Of a DNA stretch of 11,954 bases, positions 1 through 6,700 are shown one piece after another. The stretch lies in the NCBI GenBank assembly GCA_041307765.1, contig JBFZCW010000321.1, positions 1-11,954 on the forward strand. Direction: 5' to 3'. The notes under the pieces are model-generated. The model saw only the letters and a list, made by a program, of their open reading frames with translations. It was not told where the DNA came from and searched no databases. Numbering within the stretch: the first letter of the stretch is position 1; each line of letters starts with the position of its first letter. The DNA comes from DYRB01 sp041307765 (GTDB lineage Bacteria > Pseudomonadota > Gammaproteobacteria > Chromatiales > Chromatiaceae). A program made the translations under genes and the position numbers.

Positions 1-1
1 C

Positions 2-658
2 TTCAGCGTGGAGGACGCGGCCGAGTTCTGTGACTTCTTCGCCAGCCTCTTGGGTGGCTGGGGCTCGTCCGCCTGGGGCGAGCCGCGCCCGCGGCGTGGC
101 CGGGACCAGACGGCGCGGCTGCGCATCCGTCTGGAGGACGCCTTCCAGGGGGTCACGCGGCAAATCCAGATCGATCTGCCTGAGCGCGGGTCCAACGGGC
201 AAATCACCTCGCATCCCCGGACCCTCAATGTTCGCATCCCGGCCGGGGTGACTCAGGGTCAACAGATCCGCCTTGTAGGGCAGGGATCGCCGGGTCGCCA
301 GGGCGGCTCGGCCGGGGACCTGTTTCTAGAGATCGACTTCGAGCCCCACCCCTTCCTGCATCCGGAGGGAAAAAATATCCACTTGAATCTCCCTGTCTCC
401 CCGTGGGAGGCGGCCTTGGGGGCCACGGTCTCCGTGCCCACCCTGGGCGGTGCGGTCAGCCTCAAGATTCCGCAAGGGACCCAGACCGGGCGGCGGCTGC
501 GTCTCAAGGGGCGTGGGCTCCCCGGCGACCCGCCCGGCGATGCCTATGTTCAGATTGAGATCGTCACACCGCCGGCGGACACTGAAGAGGGCAGGGAAGC
601 TTATCGTCGCCTGGCCCAGGCCTGCGCCTTCAACCCACGCGCCAAGCTCGGAGTCTGA
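2..658 (+). CDS. cbpA: Curved DNA-binding protein CbpA, DnaJ-like co-chaperone (5' end outside window)
   Basis: This is the C-terminal two thirds of a DnaJ/Hsp40-type co-chaperone. The frame is open from base 2, so the J domain lies upstream of the window. After a short Gly/Ser-containing linker come the two beta-barrel substrate-binding domains of the DnaJ C-terminal region: the first around RLEDAFQGVTRQIQIDLPE to DLFLEIDFEPHPFLHPEG, the second from LPVSPWEAALGATVSVPTL to the GDAYVQIEI strand. There is no CxxCxGxG zinc finger between them, which is the layout of CbpA rather than DnaJ. Known role of the family: stimulating DnaK ATPase and binding nucleoid DNA. The cbpM gene starts 3 nt downstream, which strongly supports the CbpA assignment over a generic DnaJ paralogue. 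It is 5'-partial only because of the window edge. Confidence 0.9.
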   Translation, partial: FSVEDAAEFCDFFASLLGGWGSSAWGEPRPRRGRDQTARLRIRLEDAFQGVTRQIQIDLPERGSNGQITSHPRTLNVRIPAGVTQGQQIRLVGQGSPGRQGGSAGDLFLEIDFEPHPFLHPEGKNIHLNLPVSPWEAALGATVSVPTLGGAVSLKIPQGTQTGRRLRLKGRGLPGDPPGDAYVQIEIVTPPADTEEGREAYRRLAQACAFNPRAKLGV

Positions 659-661
659 CCC

Positions 662-991
662 ATGAACACGACCGCGAGCGACCTCGAGGGCGTCGTGCTC
701 GACGAGCGCGTCACCGTCACCTTCACAGAGTTGACACAGCTTTGCGGGTCCGACGACGAGGTGGTCCGCCTCCTAGTCGCCGAGGGCGTTCTGAACCCAC
801 TTGGCACCCGCCCGGAGGAGTGGCGTTTCAGCGGCGTCGAGATACGGCGGGCGCGCCGGGCGTTGCGCCTGCAGCGCGACCTGGATCTGAACCTCGCCGG
901 GACCGCCCTGGCCATCGACCTGCTCGACGAGGTCGAGGCCTTGCGGGCGCGCATCCGGGCGCTTGAGGCGCTGATGGAACCGAAGGATTAG
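662..991 (+). CDS. cbpM: Chaperone modulator CbpM
   Basis: This 109-residue protein matches the CbpM family, which binds the J domain of CbpA and inhibits its co-chaperone and DNA-binding activity. The N-terminal part (about residues 15-62) reads as a MerR-like winged helix with the family pattern TFTELTQLCG, then VVRLLVAEGVLNPLG and W54-R-F. Next come a basic helix (RRARRALRLQRDL, 62-74) and the typical NLAGTALAIDLLDEVEALRAR helix (about 77-97), likely a coiled-coil dimerisation segment. The ATG is preceded by GGAG at 650-653, 8 nt away and inside the cbpA stop region, so the two genes are translationally coupled. Length and order fit the cbpAM operon of enteric bacteria and pseudomonads. 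Confidence 0.9.
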   Translation: MNTTASDLEGVVLDERVTVTFTELTQLCGSDDEVVRLLVAEGVLNPLGTRPEEWRFSGVEIRRARRALRLQRDLDLNLAGTALAIDLLDEVEALRARIRALEALMEPKD

Positions 992-1049
992 TCGTCAGCC
1001 CTCGGCTGTCAGCATTTCGGCTCAACCACCCACCACCGGCCAGTCGATC

Positions 1050-2237
1050 ATGCCCAGCCCCGACCTCCTAGGCCAGTTCAGTAGCCTGCACGGCCTGCTG
1101 CGTGACCTCTTGCGCGAGGAGCCGGACGACAGTGTCCCGGTTTCCGGTCTCGGGACCCTGGGCTGGTACCTCGGCCGCTCCGTCTATCGGGAGCTGTACT
1201 GGCTGCGCGAGGTGGTTTGCGGCGATGCCGGCCTGAGTCGGAGGGTCCGCCACATCTTTGCGGACGGGCCGGACCCGGCCGCTGGCTGCGCCCTGCTCCC
1301 GCCCGCCTCGCACCTTCTCCACTGGGCCCAGGAGATTCAGGACGAGCACCTGCGTCGTCTCGCCACGCCAGGGGCACTGCCTGCCCACCCCCTGCTCGCC
1401 CAAGACCGCCTGTCCTGGTACCTGCTCCAGGAGGCTGCTAAGGACTTCGAACGGATGCTGTCCGTGCGCCTGGTGCGGACGCTGGGGCGGCCGGAACTGG
1501 ATGGTTACCTGGTCGGGACGCCGCTGTTATCCCAACCGCCGAGGGCAGATTCGGATCGGGATCTGGTTGCGGTGACTCAGGGCCACTACCGCATCGGGTC
1601 GCGCCACGAGCCCTTCGCCTACGACAACGAGCTTCCGCCGCAAGGGGTGGAGCTGTCGAGCTACCGCCTCGCCCGCTTGCCGGTCACCAACGCCCAGTAC
1701 CTGGGCTTCATGGAGGCTGGCGGCTATGCGGACCCGGACTTTTGGGACCAGGCCGGGCGCGACTGGCTCGCCACTAGCCGGGTGCAGTGCCCCCTGCACT
1801 GGCGACAGGACCCGAAGGGGAGCTGGTATGGAGTGGGCGTCGCCGGCCCCGCCGACCTCCCGGTGGACCAGCCGGTCGCCGGAGTCAACCGCCATGAGGC
1901 CCGAGCCTATGCGAACTGGGTTTCAGGCTTGGGCGGTGCCGGCGCCGGGGCCGTGCTGCAGCACGAGTACCAGTGGGAGGTAGCCGCCCGTGCCGGGGTC
2001 ATCGAGGAGATGGGTCGGGTCTGGGAGTGGTGCGCCAATCCCTTGCACCCCTACCCCGACTTCACCCCCTTCCCGGATCCGGCCAGCGCCGGCCCCTTCG
2101 GACGCGGCCATGCCAGCCTGCGCGGGGCCAGCCTCCACACCCAGCGGTGCCTGCGTCGGGCCAGCCTGCGCCACTGGGCGGATCCGTCGGAGCGTTTCGG
2201 CTTTGCTGGGATCCGGCTGGTCTTCCCGGCGGACTAG
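1050..2237 (+). CDS. EgtB/SUMF1-like protein with degenerate DinB-like metal site
   Basis: This 395-residue protein has an N-terminal helical DinB-like domain (about 1-140) and a C-terminal formylglycine-generating-enzyme-like fold (about 175-393). The C-terminal part carries PVTNAQYLGFMEAGGY (211-226), QPVAGVNRHEARAYANW (274-290), EYQWEVAAR (306-314), GRVWEWCANPLHPYPDF (322-338), RGAS (358-361) and FAGIRL (385-390). The PYPDF and FAGIRL signatures are those of EgtB-type sulfoxide synthases and relatives rather than of true FGE. In EgtB three histidines of the DinB-like domain bind iron. The matching places here read GWYLGR (38-43) and LQEAAKDFERML (126-137), with Tyr/Arg, Gln and Lys instead. 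Enzyme activity of the EgtB kind is therefore doubtful. The gap between AAR and GRVWEW is also very short. The ATG has no strong Shine-Dalgarno. The gene lies 58 nt after cbpM, possibly in the same transcript. Family assignment is secure; function is unknown. Confidence 0.75.
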   Translation: MPSPDLLGQFSSLHGLLRDLLREEPDDSVPVSGLGTLGWYLGRSVYRELYWLREVVCGDAGLSRRVRHIFADGPDPAAGCALLPPASHLLHWAQEIQDEHLRRLATPGALPAHPLLAQDRLSWYLLQEAAKDFERMLSVRLVRTLGRPELDGYLVGTPLLSQPPRADSDRDLVAVTQGHYRIGSRHEPFAYDNELPPQGVELSSYRLARLPVTNAQYLGFMEAGGYADPDFWDQAGRDWLATSRVQCPLHWRQDPKGSWYGVGVAGPADLPVDQPVAGVNRHEARAYANWVSGLGGAGAGAVLQHEYQWEVAARAGVIEEMGRVWEWCANPLHPYPDFTPFPDPASAGPFGRGHASLRGASLHTQRCLRRASLRHWADPSERFGFAGIRLVFPAD

Positions 2238-2390
2238 GCTCCAAACGCCAATCCATCCATCCGGGCAACGTGCCCGCCGGCATTGCGGCGCTGCGTCCGC
2301 CGATTCGGCGCGCCTTCAACGTACTGACGCTGCGACGATTTGGGCCGAATCCATCGGCTGCATCTGTACCCAGAAGCACTCGGGGTGCCT

Positions 2391-2396
2391 TATAAT
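2391..2396 (+). promoter_or_regulatory. Candidate -10 box for the sulfur-globule-type gene
   Basis: A perfect TATAAT lies in an otherwise GC-rich gap and would place transcription start near 2403, giving a leader of about 66 nt before the ATG at 2469. No good -35 hexamer is visible 16-18 nt upstream (the bases there read roughly ACCCAG), so an activator or another sigma factor would be needed. The rest of the 2238-2468 gap holds only short GC-rich inverted repeats that I do not assign. Confidence 0.45.
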
Positions 2397-2455
2397 CTAT
2401 AGTCGACCCCGGGATTCTCACCGGCGTCGGGTACGAGACCAACACACGTCAAGTC

Positions 2456-2462
2456 GAGGAGG
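2456..2462 (+). promoter_or_regulatory. Strong Shine-Dalgarno of the sulfur-globule-type gene
   Basis: GAGGAGG sits 6 nt before the ATG at 2469. This is the best ribosome binding site in the window and fits a highly expressed structural protein. Confidence 0.8.
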
Positions 2463-2468
2463 CAGACC

Positions 2469-2804
2469 ATGAAGACCCTGACCAGTGCACTCACCGTCGC
2501 CCTTGTCATCGGCGGCGTCACCCTGCTCTCTGCCCAGAGCGCCAACGCCTTCTGGGGCGGCGGCCCCTGGTATGGCGGCGGCCCCTGGTACGGCAGCGGC
2601 TACGGCTACCCTGGCTACGGCTGGGGCGGCTACCCCGGTTACGGATGGGGCGGTTATCCCGGCTATGGCTGGGGCGGCTATCCCTACGGCGGCTATGGCT
2701 GGGGAGGCTACGGCTACCCCTATAGCCACGGCTACGGCTATCCCTATGCCGTCGCCCCGGTGACCGTGGCCCCCGCCGCGCCCGCCACCTCGACCGCCAA
2801 GTGA
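2469..2804 (+). CDS. Secreted Gly/Tyr/Trp-rich protein, probable sulfur globule protein
   Basis: The product is 111 residues. Residues 1-27 form a signal peptide: MKTLTSALTV, a hydrophobic core, then SANA before a predicted cut at Ala27-Phe28. The mature chain starts FWGGG and is dominated by Gly, Tyr and Trp, with PGYGWGGY repeated three times (48-71), a fourth variant (72-81), and a Pro/Ala/Thr tail (95-111). It has no Cys. Sulfur globule proteins of Chromatiaceae are small, exported, Gly/Tyr-rich and keratin-like, and form the envelope of intracellular (periplasmic) sulfur droplets; this protein fits in size, export and composition. The gene has its own candidate promoter, a strong Shine-Dalgarno and a terminator, so it is probably monocistronic. 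Alternative: another low-complexity Gly-rich exported protein. Low-complexity sequence limits certainty from composition alone. Confidence 0.75.
   Translation: MKTLTSALTVALVIGGVTLLSAQSANAFWGGGPWYGGGPWYGSGYGYPGYGWGGYPGYGWGGYPGYGWGGYPYGGYGWGGYGYPYSHGYGYPYAVAPVTVAPAAPATSTAK
2610..2681 (+). repeat. Three tandem 24-nt repeats inside the sulfur-globule-type gene
   Basis: Three consecutive 24-nt units each encode PGYGWGGY. They differ only at synonymous third positions (TAC/TAT, GGC/GGA/GGT, CCT/CCC). A diverged fourth unit follows with an inserted YG pair. This looks like in-frame expansion of a structural repeat. Confidence 0.85.
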
Positions 2805-2816
2805 CCTGGAAAGGTC

Positions 2817-2840
2817 GGTCCCGCGTCCGATCGCGGGGCC
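2817..2840 (+). other. GC-rich hairpin downstream of the sulfur-globule-type gene
   Basis: The arms 2817-2825 and 2832-2840 form a 9-bp stem (one G-T pair) around a 6-nt loop, starting 12 nt after the stop codon. No T-tract follows directly. It may protect the 3' end of the mRNA or act together with the terminator just downstream. Confidence 0.5.
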
Positions 2841-2845
2841 GTGGC

Positions 2846-2876
2846 AAAGGGGTGAGCCCGCTCACCTCTTTCTATT
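2846..2876 (+). terminator. Rho-independent terminator after the sulfur-globule-type gene
   Basis: The arms 2846-2856 (AAAGGGGTGAG) and 2861-2871 (CTCACCTCTTT) pair over 11 bp with one G-T pair and a CCCG loop. The T-rich stretch TCTTTCTATT continues past the stem. It separates this gene from the next one. Confidence 0.75.
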
Positions 2877-2979
2877 CTCGGGCCTTTCTGTTCTCAGGGT
2901 TGCCGCGTCATTCTTGGCCGACGTGCTTCATTCGGCACATTTGGATCTCTGATGCCCCTGCTTCTGCCAGGATGGGTGC

Positions 2980-3492
2980 ATGAGCGATGGCCTGTCATTT
3001 CGTGCTGCCATGCCCGCGTCTTACCCGGCCCACTGTTACACCGATAACCTCGTGCTGCGAGTCCCGCCGGCCCTCTGGCTGGCGATGCTGTTCCTGGTTC
3101 GCCACCTCGTGCTGCTCGGCATCACCTTTTTGCCGACGATGGGCCAAGAGGTCCTAGCGCTGCGCGACCTGGTCCAACCCCAGTACCTGATCGCGGACCT
3201 GATCGCCCTGCCGGTCCTGATCGCCGCTGCGCGGCGCCGCCGGGAGGCGGGCTGGGTCTGGAGATCGGTCTGGTCATGGGGGCGGGCCCTGCTGACCGCA
3301 TCCGCGCTGGCCTTCCCCGCCTTGGCGGTCGGCCGGCTTCTGACCACCGGGCGGCCGCTGGCCCTTGGCATCGATGGGCCCCTCTTGGCGAGTCTGTTGG
3401 CGAGCCTGGCGGTGGTTGCCTACCTCTGGCGCTCGCCCCTGGTGCGGGACGTCTTCCGGGAGTTTCCCAAGGAACACGCAGCCCAGGGTTGA
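2980..3492 (+). CDS. DUF2919-like inner membrane protein (YfeZ-like)
   Basis: This small membrane protein has 170 residues. Four hydrophobic segments are visible at about 31-52, 68-84, 102-122 and 132-150, with a basic cytoplasmic stretch RRRRE (86-90). The N-terminal YTDNLVLRVPPALWLAMLFLVRH region (20-42) and the C-terminal VRDVFREFP (155-163) resemble the DUF2919 family, whose E. coli member is YfeZ; the family has no known function. The assignment is from recalled family pattern, not a search. The ATG at 2980 has a modest AGGA upstream (2970-2973); Met11 is an alternative start. I see no convincing promoter between the terminator and this gene. The glutaredoxin-like gene follows after 71 nt on the same strand. 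Confidence 0.6.
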   Translation: MSDGLSFRAAMPASYPAHCYTDNLVLRVPPALWLAMLFLVRHLVLLGITFLPTMGQEVLALRDLVQPQYLIADLIALPVLIAAARRRREAGWVWRSVWSWGRALLTASALAFPALAVGRLLTTGRPLALGIDGPLLASLLASLAVVAYLWRSPLVRDVFREFPKEHAAQG

Positions 3493-3552
3493 ATCCGCTC
3501 GCCACGCCGGCCACCATGCGGGCCCGGCTCATTCCCACCCTAATCCCAATTC

Positions 3553-3557
3553 AGGAG
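3553..3557 (+). promoter_or_regulatory. Shine-Dalgarno that selects the TTG start of the glutaredoxin-like gene
   Basis: AGGAG lies 6 nt before TTG at 3564-3566. The in-frame ATG at 3516 has only CCGGCCACC before it, so the TTG is the better-supported start. Confidence 0.65.
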
Positions 3558-3563
3558 CCGAAC

Positions 3564-3947
3564 TTGATCCTCAACGCCCTGCGCGAAGGGCTCGGACGAG
3601 CCATCGCCTTTGTCGATTACATCACCCGCCCCAAACCGCTCCAGCGTGCACCGGAACTCCAGCGCCAGGTGGAGGCCCAGGCCCGGGACCTGTCCTTGTA
3701 CCAGTTCTACGCCTGTCCCTTCTGTATCAAGACGCGCCGGGCCTTGCATCGACTGAACCTCCCGGTTGAGATCCGCGACGCCCAGCACGACCCGGGGCAT
3801 CGTGCCGCCTTGGAGGCGGGTGGTGGTAAGGTGCAGGTCCCCTGCCTGCGCATCGACGTGGGCGGTGATACCCGCTGGCTCTACGAGTCCAACGAGATCA
3901 TCGCCTACCTCGAGCAACGCTTCGCCAGGCCGGAGACGACGGCCTGA
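3564..3947 (+). CDS. Glutaredoxin / GST N-terminal-domain protein with CPFC motif
   Basis: The product is 127 residues from TTG. Residues 1-20 form an amphipathic-to-hydrophobic N-terminal helix (ILNALREGLGRAIAFVDYI), followed by TRPKP, then a thioredoxin-fold domain (about 43-120). It carries the redox motif CPFC at 51-54 after LYQFYA, the cis-proline motif VPC at 92-94, and ESN (108-110), the usual glutathione-contact region. These fit a dithiol glutaredoxin-like family of gammaproteobacteria that reduces disulfides or glutathione-mixed disulfides. Only the N-terminal domain of a GST is present, so this is not a full glutathione transferase. An upstream in-frame ATG (3516) would add 16 residues without a Shine-Dalgarno. 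The P-type ATPase begins 41 nt downstream, so the two genes may share a transcript. Confidence 0.8.
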   Translation: MILNALREGLGRAIAFVDYITRPKPLQRAPELQRQVEAQARDLSLYQFYACPFCIKTRRALHRLNLPVEIRDAQHDPGHRAALEAGGGKVQVPCLRIDVGGDTRWLYESNEIIAYLEQRFARPETTA

Positions 3948-3988
3948 GGCGGGCTTTCACTGCAGCCACCGAGCCGAGGACAGACCCC

Positions 3989-6700
3989 ATGACGGGCGCA
4001 GCCCCCACGTCATCCCCCGCCTGGCACACCCAGCCAAGCGCGGACGTTCTGTCCGCGATGCAGACCAGCCGGCACGGGCTCAGCAGCCAGGAGGTCGCCG
4101 ACCGCCTGACTCGCCATGGTCACAACCGCCTGCCGCCGCCCAAACGACGGGGCCCATTCCTGCGTTTTCTCCTGCAGTTTCACAACTTGCTCATCTATGT
4201 GCTGCTGGGCGCCGCCGGCATCACCGCATTGCTCGGGCATTGGGTGGACAGCGCAGTCATCCTGGGGGTGGTGGTGATCAATGCGTTCATCGGCTTCCTC
4301 CAAGAGGGCAAGGCGGAACGGGCGCTGGAGGCCATCCGCAGCATGCTTTCGCCCCATGCCCAGGTGCTGCGCGAGGACCATCGCCAGGAGATCGACGCCG
4401 CCGGGCTGGTCCCTGGCGACATCGTGTTTCTGGCCTCCGGGGACCGGGTTCCGGCGGACCTACGGCTGATCGATGTGAAGAGCTTGCGCGTGGAGGAGGC
4501 GGCGCTCACAGGGGAATCGGTAGCGGTGGAGAAGCAGACCGACCCGGTCGAGCCCGGCGCACCCCTGGGCGACCGCTTCTCCATGGCCTGGTCCGGCACC
4601 CTGGTGACCTATGGCCAGGGCACGGGGGTGGTCGTAGCCACTGGTACCGCCACCGAGATCGGGCGCATCAGCCGCATGTTGGCCGAGGTCCAGGAGCTTG
4701 CCACGCCGCTGCTGCGGCAGATGGCGGTGTTCGGCCAGTGGCTCACCTGGGTGATCCTGGGCCTCGCGGCCCTGGCCTTCGCCTTCGGTACCCTGGTGCG
4801 GGATTTCACCGTCGGCGAGATGTTCCTGGCGGCGGTGGGGCTCGCCGTGGCGGCCATCCCCGAGGGCCTGCCGGCCATCCTCACCATCACGCTGGCCATC
4901 GGCGTGCAGGCCATGGCCCGGCGCAACGCCATCGTGCGGCGGCTGCCGGCAGTGGAGGCCCTGGGGTCGGTGACCGTGATCTGCTCGGACAAGACCGGGA
5001 CCCTGACCCGCAACGAGATGACGGTGCAGGAGGTGATCACCGCCGGGGGCATCTTCCAGGTCTCCGGCGTGGGCTACGCCCCCGAGGGTGGCTTTAGCCT
5101 GGAGGGGCGGGAGGTCACGCCGGACGACGATCCCGGACTCACCGAGATCTGCCGTTTGGCCCTCCTGTGCAACGATGCGAGCCTTACCCGGGAAGACGGC
5201 CAGTGGCGGCTCGCCGGCGATCCCACGGAGGGGGCGCTCGTCACCCTCGGACTCAAGGCCGGCCTGGACCCCAGATTCGAGGGCGAGAGCCGGCCGCGTA
5301 CCGACGTCATCCCCTTCGAGTCTGAGCATCGTTTCATGGCGACCCTGCACCATGACCACCAGGGACATGGCGACATCTACCTGAAGGGTGCACCGGAGCG
5401 GCTCCTGGAGCTGTGCAGCTCCCAGCGCCGCGGCGGCGAGGACGTCCCACTGGACACCGATGCCTGGCATGCGGCCATGGACTCGGCCGCCGGTCGCGGC
5501 ATGCGGCTCCTGGCCCTGGCCATGAAGGCGGCGGACAAAGGTCACAGGGATATCGAGTTCAAGGACGTGGAGGCCGGCGGCTTCGTGCTCCTCGCGGTGC
5601 TCGGGCTTGCCGACCCGCCCCGGGAGGAGGCCGTCCGCGCCGTGGCCCAGTGCCGCGCCGCGGGGATTCGGGTCAAGATGATCACCGGCGACCACGCCGC
5701 CACCGCCCGCGCCATCGGCGTGGAGCTGAAGCTCGCAGACGAGGTCCGTGCCCTGACCGGCACCGAGATCGAGGCGATGGACGACCAAAGGCTGCGTCGG
5801 GCGGTGGCGGACACGGAGGTCTTCGCCCGCGCAAGCCCCGAGCACAAGCTGCGCCTGATGGCAGCCCTGCAGGCCGCAGGCGAGGTGGTGGCCATGACCG
5901 GCGACGGGGTGAACGACGCACCGGCCCTGAAGCGCGCCGATGTGGGCGTGGCCATGGGCCAGAAGGGCACGGAGGCAGCCAAGGAGGCCGCCGAGATCGT
6001 GCTGGCCGACGACAACTTCGCCTCCATCGCCGCGGCGGTGGAGGAGGGTCGCACCATCTACGACAACATCCGTAAGGCCATCGTCTTCATCCTGCCCACC
6101 AATGTTGGCCAGGCCGCCGTGCTCTTGGCCGCCATCCTGCTGGGTCTGCACCAATTGCCCATCACGCCGGTGCAGATCCTATGGGTCAACATGGTCACCG
6201 CCGTGACCCTGGCCCTGGCCCTAGCCTTCGAGCCGGCCGAGGCCGACGTGATGCGCCGCCCGCCGCGGGATCCACGCGAGCCGCTGCTCTCCGCCTTCAT
6301 GCTTTGGCGAGTGGCCTTCGTCTCGGCCCTGTTGGTGGCCGGCAGCCTGGGGCTCTTTCTCTGGGAGCTTCAGCGCGGCGTCGCCATCGAGGTGGCGCGC
6401 ACGGGGACGGTCAACCTGCTGCTCATGGGCGAGGTGTTCTACCTGTTCAACTGCCGTCGCCTCACCGCACCCGTCCTGTCTTGGGAGGGACTCACCGGCA
6501 ACCGCTATGTGCTCGGCGCCATCGCCATCCTCATCGGTCTCCAGGGGCTGTTCACCTACTGGCCGCTGATGCACGAGCTGTTTCACACGGCGCCGCTGGA
6601 CGCCCAGGCTTGGGCTCGCATCCTGCTGTTCGGCATCGGCGTGCTCATCGCGGTGGAGTTGGAGAAGGCGGTAGTCCGGCGCCGGTCAGGGCGGACCTGA
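3989..6700 (+). CDS. Cation-transporting P-type ATPase (P2-like)
   Basis: This complete 903-residue P-type ATPase has the size of P2A/P2B pumps. In order: N-terminal cation-ATPase domain (about 13-80), TM1-2 (about 66-104), actuator domain with TGES (174-177), TM3-4 with PEGLP (291-295), phosphorylation site SDKTGT with Asp334, nucleotide-binding KGAPE (466-470), DPPR (542-545), TGD (566-568), hinge TGDGVND (637-643), then the C-terminal membrane bundle TM5-10 (about 697-890). Compared with SERCA, TM4 keeps Glu292, but the TM5 site reads N705-VG-Q708 (Glu in SERCA) and TM6 reads N734-MVT-A738 (Asp in SERCA). Calcium specificity is therefore not supported, and the transported ion is unknown. 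GAGGA (3976-3980) precedes the ATG by 8 nt. The antiporter gene starts on the last base of the stop codon, so coupling is likely. Confidence 0.92.
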   Translation: MTGAAPTSSPAWHTQPSADVLSAMQTSRHGLSSQEVADRLTRHGHNRLPPPKRRGPFLRFLLQFHNLLIYVLLGAAGITALLGHWVDSAVILGVVVINAFIGFLQEGKAERALEAIRSMLSPHAQVLREDHRQEIDAAGLVPGDIVFLASGDRVPADLRLIDVKSLRVEEAALTGESVAVEKQTDPVEPGAPLGDRFSMAWSGTLVTYGQGTGVVVATGTATEIGRISRMLAEVQELATPLLRQMAVFGQWLTWVILGLAALAFAFGTLVRDFTVGEMFLAAVGLAVAAIPEGLPAILTITLAIGVQAMARRNAIVRRLPAVEALGSVTVICSDKTGTLTRNEMTVQEVITAGGIFQVSGVGYAPEGGFSLEGREVTPDDDPGLTEICRLALLCNDASLTREDGQWRLAGDPTEGALVTLGLKAGLDPRFEGESRPRTDVIPFESEHRFMATLHHDHQGHGDIYLKGAPERLLELCSSQRRGGEDVPLDTDAWHAAMDSAAGRGMRLLALAMKAADKGHRDIEFKDVEAGGFVLLAVLGLADPPREEAVRAVAQCRAAGIRVKMITGDHAATARAIGVELKLADEVRALTGTEIEAMDDQRLRRAVADTEVFARASPEHKLRLMAALQAAGEVVAMTGDGVNDAPALKRADVGVAMGQKGTEAAKEAAEIVLADDNFASIAAAVEEGRTIYDNIRKAIVFILPTNVGQAAVLLAAILLGLHQLPITPVQILWVNMVTAVTLALALAFEPAEADVMRRPPRDPREPLLSAFMLWRVAFVSALLVAGSLGLFLWELQRGVAIEVARTGTVNLLLMGEVFYLFNCRRLTAPVLSWEGLTGNRYVLGAIAILIGLQGLFTYWPLMHELFHTAPLDAQAWARILLFGIGVLIAVELEKAVVRRRSGRT

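Noticed and set aside
2275..2290. CGCCG/CGGCG inverted repeat after the EgtB-like gene as a terminator
   Set aside because: The stem is only 5 bp and has no T-tract. Such palindromes are expected by chance at this GC content.
2610..2710. Short regular repeats considered as a CRISPR-like array
   Set aside because: The units are contiguous, in frame and vary only at synonymous positions. They encode a protein repeat.
2801..2983. A 60-codon frame after the sulfur-globule-type gene
   Set aside because: It runs through both hairpins of the terminator region, has no good ribosome binding site, and its N-terminal part is Arg-rich without similarity to anything I know.
3766..5097. A 443-codon plus-strand frame overlapping the glutaredoxin-like gene and the ATPase
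   Set aside because: It is Arg/Gly/Pro/His-rich with no motifs, and covers two genes with clear conserved residues. It is a frame shadow.
4460..6154. A 564-codon open frame antisense to the P-type ATPase
   Set aside because: Its His/Gly-rich, low-complexity translation has no recognisable domain. It mirrors the high third-position GC of the ATPase, whose motifs are unmistakable on the other strand.
6181..6699. Upstream extension of the antiporter frame inside the ATPase gene
   Set aside because: The extension is Arg/Gly/His-rich and overlaps the ATPase membrane region. The ATG at 6700 matches the natural N-terminus of CPA2 antiporters.
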